Shown here piece after piece: positions 7,797 to 16,157 of a DNA stretch of 64,000 bases. Position 1 is the first letter of the stretch. The number at the start of each line of letters is the position of its first letter. Source of the stretch: Putridiphycobacter roseus (lineage in GTDB: Bacteria > Bacteroidota > Bacteroidia > Flavobacteriales_D > Crocinitomicaceae); NCBI RefSeq assembly GCF_003234935.1, contig NZ_QKSB01000002.1:186001-250000 (forward strand), in the 5' to 3' direction. The position numbers were made by a program, and so were the translations under genes. The notes beneath the pieces were generated by a model. It was not told the DNA's origin and made no database searches. It was given only the letters and a program-made list of their open reading frames with translations.

Positions 7797-9638
7797 CTAT
7801 ACGGCCTCTTCTAGTCTTAAATTATCGATAATAAACTCTTGTCGGTCGCCCGTGTTTTTACCCATGTAAAAAGCAAGAATTTCTTCAATATTGGCACTTT
7901 TACCTATGTACACAGGATCTAGACGAATGTCTTCCCCTATAAAGTATTTAAATTCATCTGGTGATATCTCCCCCAAACCTTTAAATCGCGTAATTTCCGC
8001 AGCTTTACCACATTTTTCAATGGCATCAATTCGCTCTCTATCACTATAACAGTAGAAAGTTTCTTTTTTATTACGCACCCTAAACAAAGGAGTTTGTAAA
8101 ATATAAACATGTCCTTTCCTTACCAAATCGGGAAAAAACTGAAGGAAAAACGTTAATAAAAGCAAGCGAATATGCATACCATCCACGTCGGCATCTGTTG
8201 CTATAACAACTTTATTATACCTTAAGTCTTCAATACTATCTTCAATATTTAAAGCGGCTTGCAACAAGTTAAATTCTTCGTTTTCGTACACCACTTTTTT
8301 AGTTAGCCCATAGGAATTTAACGGTTTACCTCTTAAACTGAACACCCCTTGTGTATTCACATTTCTTGATTTAGTAATAGATCCTGACGCCGAATCTCCC
8401 TCTGTAATAAACAAAGTAGATTCTAATTTTCTATCGTCCTTACTGTCTCCTAAATGCACCCTACAATCGCGCAATTTTTTATTGTGAAGGTTCGATTTTT
8501 TAGCACGATCTCTTGCCAACTTTCTAATTCCTGACAATTCTTTTCGCTCTTTTTCCGACTGCTTGATTTTCTTTTCAAGGGTGTCGGCCACTTCTTGGTT
8601 TCGGTGCAAGAAATTGTCTAATTTTTCCTTTAGAAAATCATTTACAAATGCACGCATAGATTGCCCATCTGGCTCAATTTCTGTTGAACCCAATTTGGTT
8701 TTAGTCTGCGATTCAAATACAGGCTCAATTACTTTTACTGCAACTGCAGCAACAATAGATTGACGGATATCAATGGCCTCATATTTCTTGGTGTAAAAGT
8801 CTCTGATTACTTTTGCTACTGCTTCTCTAAAGGCAGACTGATGCGTTCCACCTTGCGTAGTATGCTGTCCGTTTACAAAAGAAGAATAATCTTCTCCGTA
8901 AGAACGCACATGTGTAAAAGCCACCTCAATATCTTCACCTTCTAAGTGAATCACTGGATAAAGTGGATCTCCATCCATGTTATCGTTTAACAAATCGAGC
9001 AATCCATTTTTAGAAAGGTATTTCTCTCCGTTGTAATTGATGGTTAAACCACGGTTCAGGTAACAGTAGTTCCAGAATAATTTTTCTAAATATTGTTTTC
9101 TAAACTTATAATTTTTGAAAATTTCATGATCGGCTGTAAATTCAAAATAAGTCCCATTTTTCTCCTCTGTTGGTTCAATTGGACTATCTGTAATTAACTC
9201 TCCTCTTTTATAAACTGATTCTTTCTTTTGTCCATCTCGGATAGAACGCACCATAAAATATTCACTCAAAGCGTTCACTGCTTTGGTACCTACTCCGTTT
9301 AGACCAACTGATTTTTTAAATGCTTTTGAATCGTACTTACCACCTGTATTAATTTTAGATACACAATCGTTTACTTTCCCCAAAGGAATACCACGACCAT
9401 AATCTCGAATGGATGCAATACCATCTTTAATTCTCACTTTAATTTGTCGGCCATTCCCCATCACAAACTCATCAATGGAGTTATCCATGATTTCTTTTAC
9501 CAACACGTAAATCCCATCATCTGGCGCCGCACCATCTCCTAATTTACCAATATACATCCCTGGTCTTAATCGGATATGCTCTTTCCAATCCAGTGAGCGA
9601 ATATTATCTTCCGTATAATTAGATCCAGTTTCAGCCAT
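7797..9638 (-). CDS. parE: DNA topoisomerase IV subunit B
   Basis: The 613-residue type IIA topoisomerase ATPase subunit shows a GHKL ATP site ([31 protein letters not shown]), the transducer domain, and a TOPRIM domain beginning around residue 410 ([12 protein letters not shown], then [12 protein letters not shown]). It is shorter than a GyrB and its N-terminal [19 protein letters not shown] fits ParE of Bacteroidota. ParE with ParC decatenates daughter chromosomes. No parC lies next to it, which is unusual because the two are often adjacent. A GyrB-like paralogue is the only alternative and is less likely. Confidence 0.92.
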   Translation of the reverse strand: MAETGSNYTEDNIRSLDWKEHIRLRPGMYIGKLGDGAAPDDGIYVLVKEIMDNSIDEFVMGNGRQIKVRIKDGIASIRDYGRGIPLGKVNDCVSKINTGGKYDSKAFKKSVGLNGVGTKAVNALSEYFMVRSIRDGQKKESVYKRGELITDSPIEPTEEKNGTYFEFTADHEIFKNYKFRKQYLEKLFWNYCYLNRGLTINYNGEKYLSKNGLLDLLNDNMDGDPLYPVIHLEGEDIEVAFTHVRSYGEDYSSFVNGQHTTQGGTHQSAFREAVAKVIRDFYTKKYEAIDIRQSIVAAVAVKVIEPVFESQTKTKLGSTEIEPDGQSMRAFVNDFLKEKLDNFLHRNQEVADTLEKKIKQSEKERKELSGIRKLARDRAKKSNLHNKKLRDCRVHLGDSKDDRKLESTLFITEGDSASGSITKSRNVNTQGVFSLRGKPLNSYGLTKKVVYENEEFNLLQAALNIEDSIEDLRYNKVVIATDADVDGMHIRLLLLTFFLQFFPDLVRKGHVYILQTPLFRVRNKKETFYCYSDRERIDAIEKCGKAAEITRFKGLGEISPDEFKYFIGEDIRLDPVYIGKSANIEEILAFYMGKNTGDRQEFIIDNLRLEEAV

Positions 9639-9800
9639 ATTAATTTATTTCAAAGTGAAGGAGTGCCCCATTGACACGACACCCCAACTAACAAATATAC
9701 ATCATAAAGCCTTTTGTTTACTAAGAATTTATCAAAGAATATTAACAATCAAACGTTAGTGCATGCAGAAAATTAATAGTTTTGTTTACAATCGAAGGAA

Positions 9801-10325
9801 ATGGATTTAGAAACACTCATTTTAAGTAAAAACAGCAAGGAAGTTTGGAATCAAGTAGCAACAATTGCCATTGAATCTCCAAATCGAATTACTGAAATTA
9901 TTGACTTTTTTGAAAGCGACAATATTTTCCTCGTACAAAGGTCGACTCAAATTATGAGTAAAATTCACGACAAGCGGCCCGACCTGTTAGCGCCTTATTT
10001 TATGAGATTAATCAACGGTTTAGCAAAGGCACAAAAAGATGCTTACAAGCGAAACGTATTGCGTATTTTCCAAAGCGCCCAAATTCCAGAAGCAGGAACT
10101 ACATTACTTTTCGACAAAGCATTGACTTACATTCAAAACAAAGAGGAAGCCATTGCAATTCAAGCATTTTCTTTTACGGTGTTGCGGAAAATTTGCGAAA
10201 CATATCCCGAGCTCGCATCCGAAGTAAAAGACAACATTGAATTAATTTTATTAGAAAATAAATCTGCAGGCATACAAAACAGAGGAAGAAAAGAAGTCAA
10301 TCGCCTTAAAAAACTAATGATTTAG
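9801..10325 (+). CDS. Small helical-repeat (HEAT/ARM-like) protein of unknown function
   Basis: The 174-residue soluble protein is predicted almost entirely helical: successive amphipathic helices such as EVWNQVATIAIESPNRITEI, DLLAPYFMRLINGLAKAQ and AIAIQAFSFTVLRKICETYP resemble HEAT/ARM repeats. Such proteins are usually protein-binding scaffolds. There is no signal peptide. A TAGTTTTG -7 box near 9775 gives a leader of about 16 nt. The gene is divergent from parE and overlaps the 3' end of lysA by 4 nt. I do not recognise a named family. Confidence 0.6.
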   Translation: MDLETLILSKNSKEVWNQVATIAIESPNRITEIIDFFESDNIFLVQRSTQIMSKIHDKRPDLLAPYFMRLINGLAKAQKDAYKRNVLRIFQSAQIPEAGTTLLFDKALTYIQNKEEAIAIQAFSFTVLRKICETYPELASEVKDNIELILLENKSAGIQNRGRKEVNRLKKLMI

Positions 10326-11434
10326 CAATAAACAGCAGCCTGTTTAATTCTACCGTTATAATTTAAACTCATAGATTCTCCGTAAGCACCACAACTTCTA
10401 ATTACTAATATATCCCCTCTTCTTAATTCTGGTAATTGCACATCTTTACCTAAACAGTCACTTGATTCACAAATAGGTCCTACTACATCATATTTTTGAA
10501 CATCTGACTTAAAAGCAATACCATTAAAATCGATATGGTGATAAGCATCATACAATGCCGGTCTCAACAACTCCGTCATTCCAGCATCAATTACTGCGAA
10601 TTTTTTTGTTTCAGACTCCTTCACATATAATACTTTCGTATATAATTTACCACATTGTGCTACTACTGAACGTCCCAATTCAAAATGAACCTCTATGTTT
10701 TTTTCTAGTAGATTTGCTTCAAAAGTGGCAAAATATGCTTCAAAATCTGGAATTAACTCCGCGTCTGGATTATCGTAATTCACGCCAAGACCACCCCCTA
10801 AATTCAGGTAAGACAAAGTATTGAAATTAAGCTCGAAAAAACGAATATAATCATTCACTTTTTCACAAAGTGATTTAAATATATTTAAATCCCTAATTTG
10901 AGAACCAATATGAAAATGTAAACCTTGTATGTTTAAATTCGTCAACTGATCTTTCATCAAAATTAATTTATTCAATTCAATGACAGAAAAACCGAATTTA
11001 TTCTCACTTAAACCAGTCGTAATTTTTGCATGGGTATTTGCGTTTACATTCGGATTTAAACGTAAGGCAATATTTACAATTTTACCTTGACTTTTTGCAA
11101 TTTCATTTACCGTAATTGCCTCCTGTAAACCTTCGCAATGTATCATTGCTATGTCATTAGATATAGCATAAGCAATTTCCTCATCTGATTTCCCAACACC
11201 AGCAAAGACCACTTTATCTGAATTAAATCCAGCTTCCAAAGCCCAAGCAATTTCTCGTCCACTTACACAATCAGCACCCAAACCGTTCAACATAATAGCA
11301 TCTAATATTTGAGGGTTATAGTTTGCCTTTACTGCATAGTGTACCTTATAATTACGCTTACTACTTGCATCATTTAACTGATGTAAAGTTTCATTTAAAA
11401 TAGCCATATCGTAACTAAAGCAAGGTGTGTTCAT
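10322..11434 (-). CDS. lysA: Diaminopimelate decarboxylase
   Basis: The 370-residue PLP enzyme catalyses the last step of lysine synthesis, meso-diaminopimelate to L-lysine. It shows the PLP-lysine motif HYAVKANYN (Lys36), LHFHIGSQ, the phosphate-binding GGGLGVNY, and the cysteine-bearing active-site segment ICESSDCLGKD near 310, followed by CGAYGESMSLNYNGR. It is somewhat shorter than the usual 400 or more residues but complete. It is transcribed away from an ACT-domain regulator gene through a palindrome-rich spacer, suggesting feedback control by an amino acid (inference). Confidence 0.93.
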   Translation of the reverse strand: MNTPCFSYDMAILNETLHQLNDASSKRNYKVHYAVKANYNPQILDAIMLNGLGADCVSGREIAWALEAGFNSDKVVFAGVGKSDEEIAYAISNDIAMIHCEGLQEAITVNEIAKSQGKIVNIALRLNPNVNANTHAKITTGLSENKFGFSVIELNKLILMKDQLTNLNIQGLHFHIGSQIRDLNIFKSLCEKVNDYIRFFELNFNTLSYLNLGGGLGVNYDNPDAELIPDFEAYFATFEANLLEKNIEVHFELGRSVVAQCGKLYTKVLYVKESETKKFAVIDAGMTELLRPALYDAYHHIDFNGIAFKSDVQKYDVVGPICESSDCLGKDVQLPELRRGDILVIRSCGAYGESMSLNYNGRIKQAAVYC

Positions 11435-11488
11435 GATTCAAATTTTAATTATTTATAACAAAACTATAGAATAAAAACCAATAAAAAT

Positions 11489-11513
11489 ATTTTATCACCA
11501 AATGTGATAAAAT
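11489..11513. promoter_or_regulatory. Palindromic candidate operator 1 between lysA and the ACT-regulator gene
   Basis: Perfect 10-bp arms (11489-11498, ATTTTATCAC; 11504-11513, GTGATAAAAT) surround a 5-nt spacer. The site sits near the -33 position for the rightward promoter and about 23 nt upstream of the lysA -7 box TAGTTTTG (11466 to 11459 on the minus strand). It lacks a T-run, so an operator is more likely than a terminator. Confidence 0.65.
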
Positions 11514-11523
11514 AATATATTAT

Positions 11524-11539
11524 TGTTACATTTGTAACA
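11524..11539 (+). promoter_or_regulatory. Palindromic candidate operator 2 overlapping the -7 box and start codon
   Basis: TGTTACA-TT-TGTAACA is a perfect 7-bp-arm palindrome. It contains the -7 box TACATTTG (11527-11534), and its last base is the A of the ATG at 11539. Binding here would block the promoter. The box-to-ATG gap is 4 nt, so the transcript is probably leaderless. Confidence 0.65.
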
Positions 11540-12204
11540 TGAAGTCATTAAGTAAATTAATTGAAGAGGTAATAGACGATACCCCTTTTGTTCGCGAAAG
11601 TCTATCAGAAGGACTGATAAATACTAGCGCGTTAGCTAGAAAAATTAAACCTGAATTGGAAGGCATTACGAAAAAAACAATCAAAGAAAGTACGATTGTA
11701 ATGGCAATTAGCAGGCTTCCTTTAAGTAAACAAGACAGCATCAAAAATAAAATTAAAAATATTGTTGGTGGTATTGGCGACTTTGTGGTAAGAAGTAACT
11801 TAACGAAGTATACTTATAAGAATTACCAAGGCATCTCGGCTAATCAAGCTGTATTTTTAAAGAAAATAGAATCTGTGAATGATTCCTTTTATACGGTATC
11901 TAGAGGGATAAATGAAACCACCCTGATTGTAAATGCACAATTAAGTGGTGTTTTAGAGGAAAACATGGACAAAAATGAGTTATTGTCTATGAATAAAAAC
12001 TTATCCGCCATTACACTTAAACTACCATCCGCAAATGTTCAAACTGAAGGGGTGTATTATTTTATCTTAAGAAAATTAGCTTGGAAAAGTATTAGTTTAG
12101 AAGAAGTTATTTCAACTACGAATGAATTTACCATAGTTGTTCAGTCAAGCGTGGTAAGTAAAGCATTTGAAGTTTTAGCAAACTTAAATGATATGAATCT
12201 GTAA
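11539..12204 (+). CDS. ACT-domain putative regulator of amino-acid metabolism
   Basis: This 221-residue protein starts with a helical N-terminal third (SKLIEEVIDDTPFVRESLSE, INTSALARKIKPELEGI), which could bind DNA. It is followed by two regulatory-looking alpha/beta segments: a central one (VSRGINETTLIVNAQLSGVL) and a C-terminal one (SANVQTEGVYYFILRKLAWK, then EFTIVVQSSVVSKAFEVL) resembling ACT domains. It fits COG2150-like predicted regulators. It is divergent from lysA across two palindromes, one covering its own promoter, so autoregulation and lysA control by an amino-acid ligand are plausible. The role is inferred, not shown. Confidence 0.65.
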   Translation: MKSLSKLIEEVIDDTPFVRESLSEGLINTSALARKIKPELEGITKKTIKESTIVMAISRLPLSKQDSIKNKIKNIVGGIGDFVVRSNLTKYTYKNYQGISANQAVFLKKIESVNDSFYTVSRGINETTLIVNAQLSGVLEENMDKNELLSMNKNLSAITLKLPSANVQTEGVYYFILRKLAWKSISLEEVISTTNEFTIVVQSSVVSKAFEVLANLNDMNL

Positions 12205-12232
12205 TAAACAAATAAACATTATTGATAAAGGA

Positions 12233-12267
12233 AATAGTCTTGGCAAACGTCAAGACTATTTTTTTTT
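12233..12267 (+). terminator. Intrinsic terminator after the ACT-regulator gene
   Basis: AATAGTCTTG and CAAGACTATT form a perfect 10-bp stem with an 8-nt loop, followed by seven further T. It lies about 30 nt past the stop codon of the ACT-domain gene. Confidence 0.88.
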
Positions 12268-12312
12268 GATTCTATTTAGCAATACTTGTAGCGTATAGCT
12301 ATTTTACGACTA

Positions 12313-12464
12313 CTATCCAAAGAAATTTTTGCTCCATAGATTCTGATCAGGTTTCAATAAAGCAGCAGAATTTTCCTCCTTGAAGAAAAGGAGTTGACCT
12401 GAGAAGAAGACCATCCAACAAAACCGAACACACTAAAGAACAATAATAAAAGTTTCAAGTTCAT
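12313..12464 (-). pseudogene. Candidate frameshifted small secreted-peptide gene
   Basis: In the gap between the terminator and the GNAT gene, the minus strand has an ATG at 12464 followed by a good signal peptide (MNLKLLLLFFSVFGFVGWSS). That frame stops at 12354 after 36 residues. The neighbouring frame carries on with a hydrophilic tail (KEENSAALLKPDQNLWSKN, then FFG) and stops at 12313. A single-base indel near 12383-12390 would join them into a peptide of about 50 residues. It may be a decayed gene, a programmed frameshift, or chance. No homologue is recognised and no strong promoter is seen. The rest of the gap (12268-12312 and 12465-12540) shows nothing else. Confidence 0.35.
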
Positions 12465-12540
12465 TTAATTTTTTTAAATTTCTCATAAAAAAAAACTAAA
12501 TTAGACTACAAATTAGAATTAAATTAACCGACATTACCCC

Positions 12541-13086
12541 ATGGCACAAAGAATTGGCGTACGAAAATTAGAGATTGATGACATTCCATTCATTGTCCAA
12601 TACTGGTTGCACTCCCCTTCTGATTACTTAGTAAACATGGGGGTTGACTTGAATAAACTGCCTAATAAATTTGACTTGATTAGAATGTTAACGAATCAAT
12701 TGAATTTACCAGTCCACAAAAAACAATCTTACGCCTTTATTTGGACTTTAGACAAACACCCGATTGGCCATTGTAATGTCAATAAAATAAATTTTGGAGA
12801 AAAAGCCCACATGCATTTGCATATTTGGGAAGCAAAGCACCGTAAAAAAGGATTTGGAATTAATTTTTTAAAAGCAACTGTTCCACTATTTTTTAAAGAC
12901 CTGCGACTAAAAGCGATATACTGCGAACCCAAGGCAAGCAATAAAGCGCCCAACAGATCGATTGAAAAATTCGGCTTTAAATTACTGAAAAGATATTCCA
13001 CTACTCCAGGTTCATTAAGCTTTAAACAAGAAGTTAACCAATGGGTATTAGTAGAAAGTGATATAAAAAACCTATTTTCTAATTAG
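12541..13086 (+). CDS. GNAT-family N-acetyltransferase (RimJ/RimL-like)
   Basis: The 181-residue protein has the GNAT fold signatures: an N-terminal VRKLEIDDIPFIVQYWL, the acetyl-CoA-binding region HRKKGFGINFLKATVPLFF around 100-120, and IYCEPKASNKAPNRSIEKFG with the motif B asparagine. It ends LLKRYSTTPGSLSFKQEV. It most resembles ribosomal-protein-serine acetyltransferase-like enzymes; the acceptor is unknown. Its end overlaps the convergent DUF4836-like gene by 8 nt. Confidence 0.82.
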   Translation: MAQRIGVRKLEIDDIPFIVQYWLHSPSDYLVNMGVDLNKLPNKFDLIRMLTNQLNLPVHKKQSYAFIWTLDKHPIGHCNVNKINFGEKAHMHLHIWEAKHRKKGFGINFLKATVPLFFKDLRLKAIYCEPKASNKAPNRSIEKFGFKLLKRYSTTPGSLSFKQEVNQWVLVESDIKNLFSN

Positions 13087-14932
13087 ACTGATCAATTTCA
13101 TCCATTTTATGAATAAAATCCCATAAGTACTTTGCTGAATTTTCAAAGTTTTCAGGAATACTGTAACTCATATAATAATTAGTCTCTTCATTTTCAAAAC
13201 GATTAAAATACTCAACACTACCTGTATTTGCCTTAGCGTAATTCAATAGTTTCACATCTGTCACATTTAAATATGTTTGGTCAATTCTATTTAGTAATTC
13301 CTTAATATCAAGTATCGCATACCCGTTATTTCGGATAATCTTATTCCCTAATTTTTTATCTACCCCACCATTAAAAGTACCGTCAGCTAAAGATAAAATT
13401 TCGTTTTCGTTTGAAGAGACGAATACCATATCTTCATTGACATAAAAATAGATCTTATAAGGAAAATCTCTGTTATTTCCATCTGTATAAAAATATCCCT
13501 TACGCGATAATAGTACATTATTTTTCATGGCCAAATTCAATAATTTAGTCATGAAAGGTTTATTTTCGGATCCCATTACCATTAAAAAATCAGGCATCAT
13601 CTCCGTCTTCGTTTTTTCAACTTCTATGTAATCTGAATTTTCCGCATCATACTCATAAGAAGTATAGTTTACTTTTACGGGGAGTAGGTTTTTAAGAATA
13701 AAAATGCTATTCCCTGTGACTAAATCACCCAAGTCATTTTCATCTATCACGATACTCATAAAATCAGCCAATACGGCAAAAGCTTCTGTTTGTTTTTCAT
13801 CTGGCTGTCTTCTTCTTGACCAGGATTGATTTAATATCTCAGTATATACTTTAGGAAAGGCTTCCCAAAACTTCGTCGAATTCATTGAAATTGAAGTAAC
13901 CCCTAAAACATTTTGATTTGGGATATACTTTAAGAATTTCTTTGGCATACGTGACGTGTAAATTTGATTCATCCATTTTTGAATCTCAGCAGTATACCCT
14001 ATGTTTGCTGTCAATTTTATTTCTTTTTCATATAAAAACAAGTGTCCTCTCAATTCTTCTCCAATATAAGTAGAAAGTAAGCTACCAATACTTCCTGAAA
14101 AACCATAATACCCACCATAATAAGAATTATACCTTCTAGATAAATTACTCATATTTATCCAAAAACTAAAGTCTGCCATGTTATTTTTATGCTTGACATA
14201 ACTCGCATTATCCAATATACTTTTTTGGCCAGCGACTAAATTAAAAATGGGGTTCAACTCAGCATAATATAAATTCCTTTTTCTCTCTAAACTTTCTCTT
14301 CTAGCCTGCTCTCTTAATTCCAATTCTTTCTCAATTCTTGCATCATATGCCGCTTCAGACTCCGTTGATTCTTCAACACCGGCTTCCCCCACTGCATCCG
14401 CAGCTTCCATTAACACATCTTCATACATCTCTACTTCAGTTGCTTCGTCATCATCAGAATAGTTGGAATAATCAAAATGCATAAATACCGCAAAACGGTT
14501 ATTCCACGCCAATACTTCCCGTTCATTTTCATAAAATATCACCGTATAAGTTTGCATTTTTACAGTTTCTACCATGCCATTTTTTTCTGCAATGTACTTT
14601 TCAAATAGCTTTGCTTTTGCTATTGGATACAAATAGGCCGAATAAGATATTTTATCCGTGCTCTTACTGAAAAAATAAAGATCTTTTTCTAAATTGACCC
14701 CAATATCTTCTATCTTTTTGTTCGTATTATCCGAAAAAATAGCATACTCCAAATAATTCATAAAAATCCCTGAATTATAGATGTTATTTATCCCTATTTT
14801 TTCTGCCAATTTTTTTCCATTTAACCGCAAAACTACGTTTACATCACTAGGTATTACGGGTTCAAGAGGGGAGTTTATTGCAAATAAATGGAGAGAAATA
14901 AATGTGAAAAATAAGAAACTTAATTTTTTCAT
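13079..14932 (-). CDS. DUF4836-like exported protein
   Basis: The 617-residue protein has a signal peptide (residues 1-18, MKKLSFLFFTFISLHLFA) and opens EPVIPSDVNVVLRLNGKKLA, the pattern of the Bacteroidota DUF4836 family of periplasmic or envelope proteins of unknown function. Residues about 155-225 form an unusual highly charged insert: an acidic run with many Asp and Glu (SDDDEATEVEMYEDVLM) followed by an Arg/Glu-rich coiled coil (ELELREQARRESLERKRN). It is the last gene of an operon and overlaps the preceding lipoprotein gene by 4 nt. Function unknown; partnership with that lipoprotein is likely. Confidence 0.65.
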   Translation of the reverse strand: MKKLSFLFFTFISLHLFAINSPLEPVIPSDVNVVLRLNGKKLAEKIGINNIYNSGIFMNYLEYAIFSDNTNKKIEDIGVNLEKDLYFFSKSTDKISYSAYLYPIAKAKLFEKYIAEKNGMVETVKMQTYTVIFYENEREVLAWNNRFAVFMHFDYSNYSDDDEATEVEMYEDVLMEAADAVGEAGVEESTESEAAYDARIEKELELREQARRESLERKRNLYYAELNPIFNLVAGQKSILDNASYVKHKNNMADFSFWINMSNLSRRYNSYYGGYYGFSGSIGSLLSTYIGEELRGHLFLYEKEIKLTANIGYTAEIQKWMNQIYTSRMPKKFLKYIPNQNVLGVTSISMNSTKFWEAFPKVYTEILNQSWSRRRQPDEKQTEAFAVLADFMSIVIDENDLGDLVTGNSIFILKNLLPVKVNYTSYEYDAENSDYIEVEKTKTEMMPDFLMVMGSENKPFMTKLLNLAMKNNVLLSRKGYFYTDGNNRDFPYKIYFYVNEDMVFVSSNENEILSLADGTFNGGVDKKLGNKIIRNNGYAILDIKELLNRIDQTYLNVTDVKLLNYAKANTGSVEYFNRFENEETNYYMSYSIPENFENSAKYLWDFIHKMDEIDQSN

Positions 14933-15591
14933 GGATGCGTAATAATTTTATTGGTAAATAATTCTGGCTTATTAATTAATGCGGTCAAAGGTAGCTTTAA
15001 AAAAACAACTTTATTATTTTTTGAAACAATTGATTTGGCATTTATTTGAGAGGACACTGCACTTTGGAATCGACTTAAAGAAATATAATTAGATCCCTCT
15101 AGTGAATTTTGATCTATTCTTTTAAGTGAATTCTGCAAGTAATTCATGGCTGAACTTGCTTGCTTGATATAAGTTCCTGACTGAAAACTGTAATAAGTCA
15201 TTCTTTGTGCATTTACAGGATCTCGTGCAAACCATAGCTTAAAAATCACCTCATTTAATCTTTCAATTTTATCAAAATTAGCATGGACTTTTAAAACAAA
15301 ATTATCCATATTTAACGCTGTAGACACCGCTGAAAAACCAGGCATTTTTCGTAATGAATCTTCCAAGTTTTTGACTTTTGTAATAATTTCTGCCCTGCTA
15401 GGAACACGATAACCTTCCACTTCTTCTAACAGTAGCATAGAATTGAGCTTACTTTTACTTTGGCTGGCATTTAGTATCAAAGTAATTTCCCCACTTCCAT
15501 CTTCATTAATACTAATGTCTTCAATAAATTCAAAACAACTGGTAAGCAATAATGGTATAAAAAGAAGGTATATATATTTTAGTCGACGCAT
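14929..15591 (-). CDS. Uncharacterised lipoprotein
   Basis: The 220-residue protein has a type II signal peptide with lipobox LLTSC (Cys19), followed by FEFIEDISINEDGSGEITLI. That motif recurs in Bacteroidota lipoproteins of unknown function. A central helical part and no membrane segment follow. It overlaps both neighbours (1 nt with the Smr gene, 4 nt with the DUF4836-like gene), so it is translationally coupled and probably works with the downstream exported protein in the envelope. No catalytic motif is visible. Confidence 0.7.
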   Translation of the reverse strand: MRRLKYIYLLFIPLLLTSCFEFIEDISINEDGSGEITLILNASQSKSKLNSMLLLEEVEGYRVPSRAEIITKVKNLEDSLRKMPGFSAVSTALNMDNFVLKVHANFDKIERLNEVIFKLWFARDPVNAQRMTYYSFQSGTYIKQASSAMNYLQNSLKRIDQNSLEGSNYISLSRFQSAVSSQINAKSIVSKNNKVVFLKLPLTALINKPELFTNKIITHP

Positions 15592-16157
15592 TAATAAAAA
15601 AAGTTTACTTGTGTAGCGCCGTCACCATAGACAAACTTACTACCACTTTCGTAAGTAATACCAATGTGTTTGGTTTCTTCTAAGCGATTTAAGTATAGGT
15701 ATATTTCACTCTTTAAAACCCCTTGCCCTTTACCGTGTATCAAAACTACTTTCTTATTTTTAAAATGGATGGCTTTTTCCACAAACATCCTACAAGCCAT
15801 CATTTGAATTTGTAATATTTCACCATTGGATAAAAACGCTTTTCTTTCTTGTAAAGCCTCAATATGTAGGTCAATTTCAAAATCATTATACCGACTTTGT
15901 TCTGGTTGAATTTTTCCTTTTTTTTGATTGGGAATAGATTTATTTGGCGTAGCACTTATTTCATAGGCACTAACTTCACGAACATCTAATTCGTCTATTT
16001 CGTATTCGGTTTTAGCAATTTTTACAATGTCTTTTTCATTATAAATACGTTCAAAACCATCCAAGTCTTCAATACTCACTTTTTTGGATTGTACCTTTAA
16101 TACAACCCCTTCAATGGCTTCGTGAATAACAGCCACTTGGTCGCCAACACTAAACAT
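15591..16157 (-). CDS. Smr-domain protein
   Basis: The 188-residue protein has an N-terminal SH3-like or KOW-like segment (SVGDQVAVIHEAIEGVVLKV), a linker, and a C-terminal Smr domain (about 100-185). The domain is seen as DLHIEAL and VLIHGKGQGVLKSEIYLYL, with the DxH and HGxG motifs of MutS2-type Smr nucleases. Smr domains cleave nucleic acids or act on stalled ribosomes; the stand-alone form with this N-terminus is common in Bacteroidota. It sits second in the site-2 protease operon, overlapping its upstream gene by 8 nt. Confidence 0.82.
   Translation of the reverse strand: MFSVGDQVAVIHEAIEGVVLKVQSKKVSIEDLDGFERIYNEKDIVKIAKTEYEIDELDVREVSAYEISATPNKSIPNQKKGKIQPEQSRYNDFEIDLHIEALQERKAFLSNGEILQIQMMACRMFVEKAIHFKNKKVVLIHGKGQGVLKSEIYLYLNRLEETKHIGITYESGSKFVYGDGATQVNFFY

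Noticed and set aside
10328..10345. TAAACAG/CTGTTTA inverted repeat at the lysA 3' end as a terminator
   Set aside because: It falls in the last codons of lysA and lacks a T-run on either side.
12261..12540. Insertion sequence or CRISPR in the longest protein-free gaps
   Set aside because: No direct repeats, transposase fragment or spacer-repeat pattern was seen here or in the gaps at 45858-46194 and 53095-53466.
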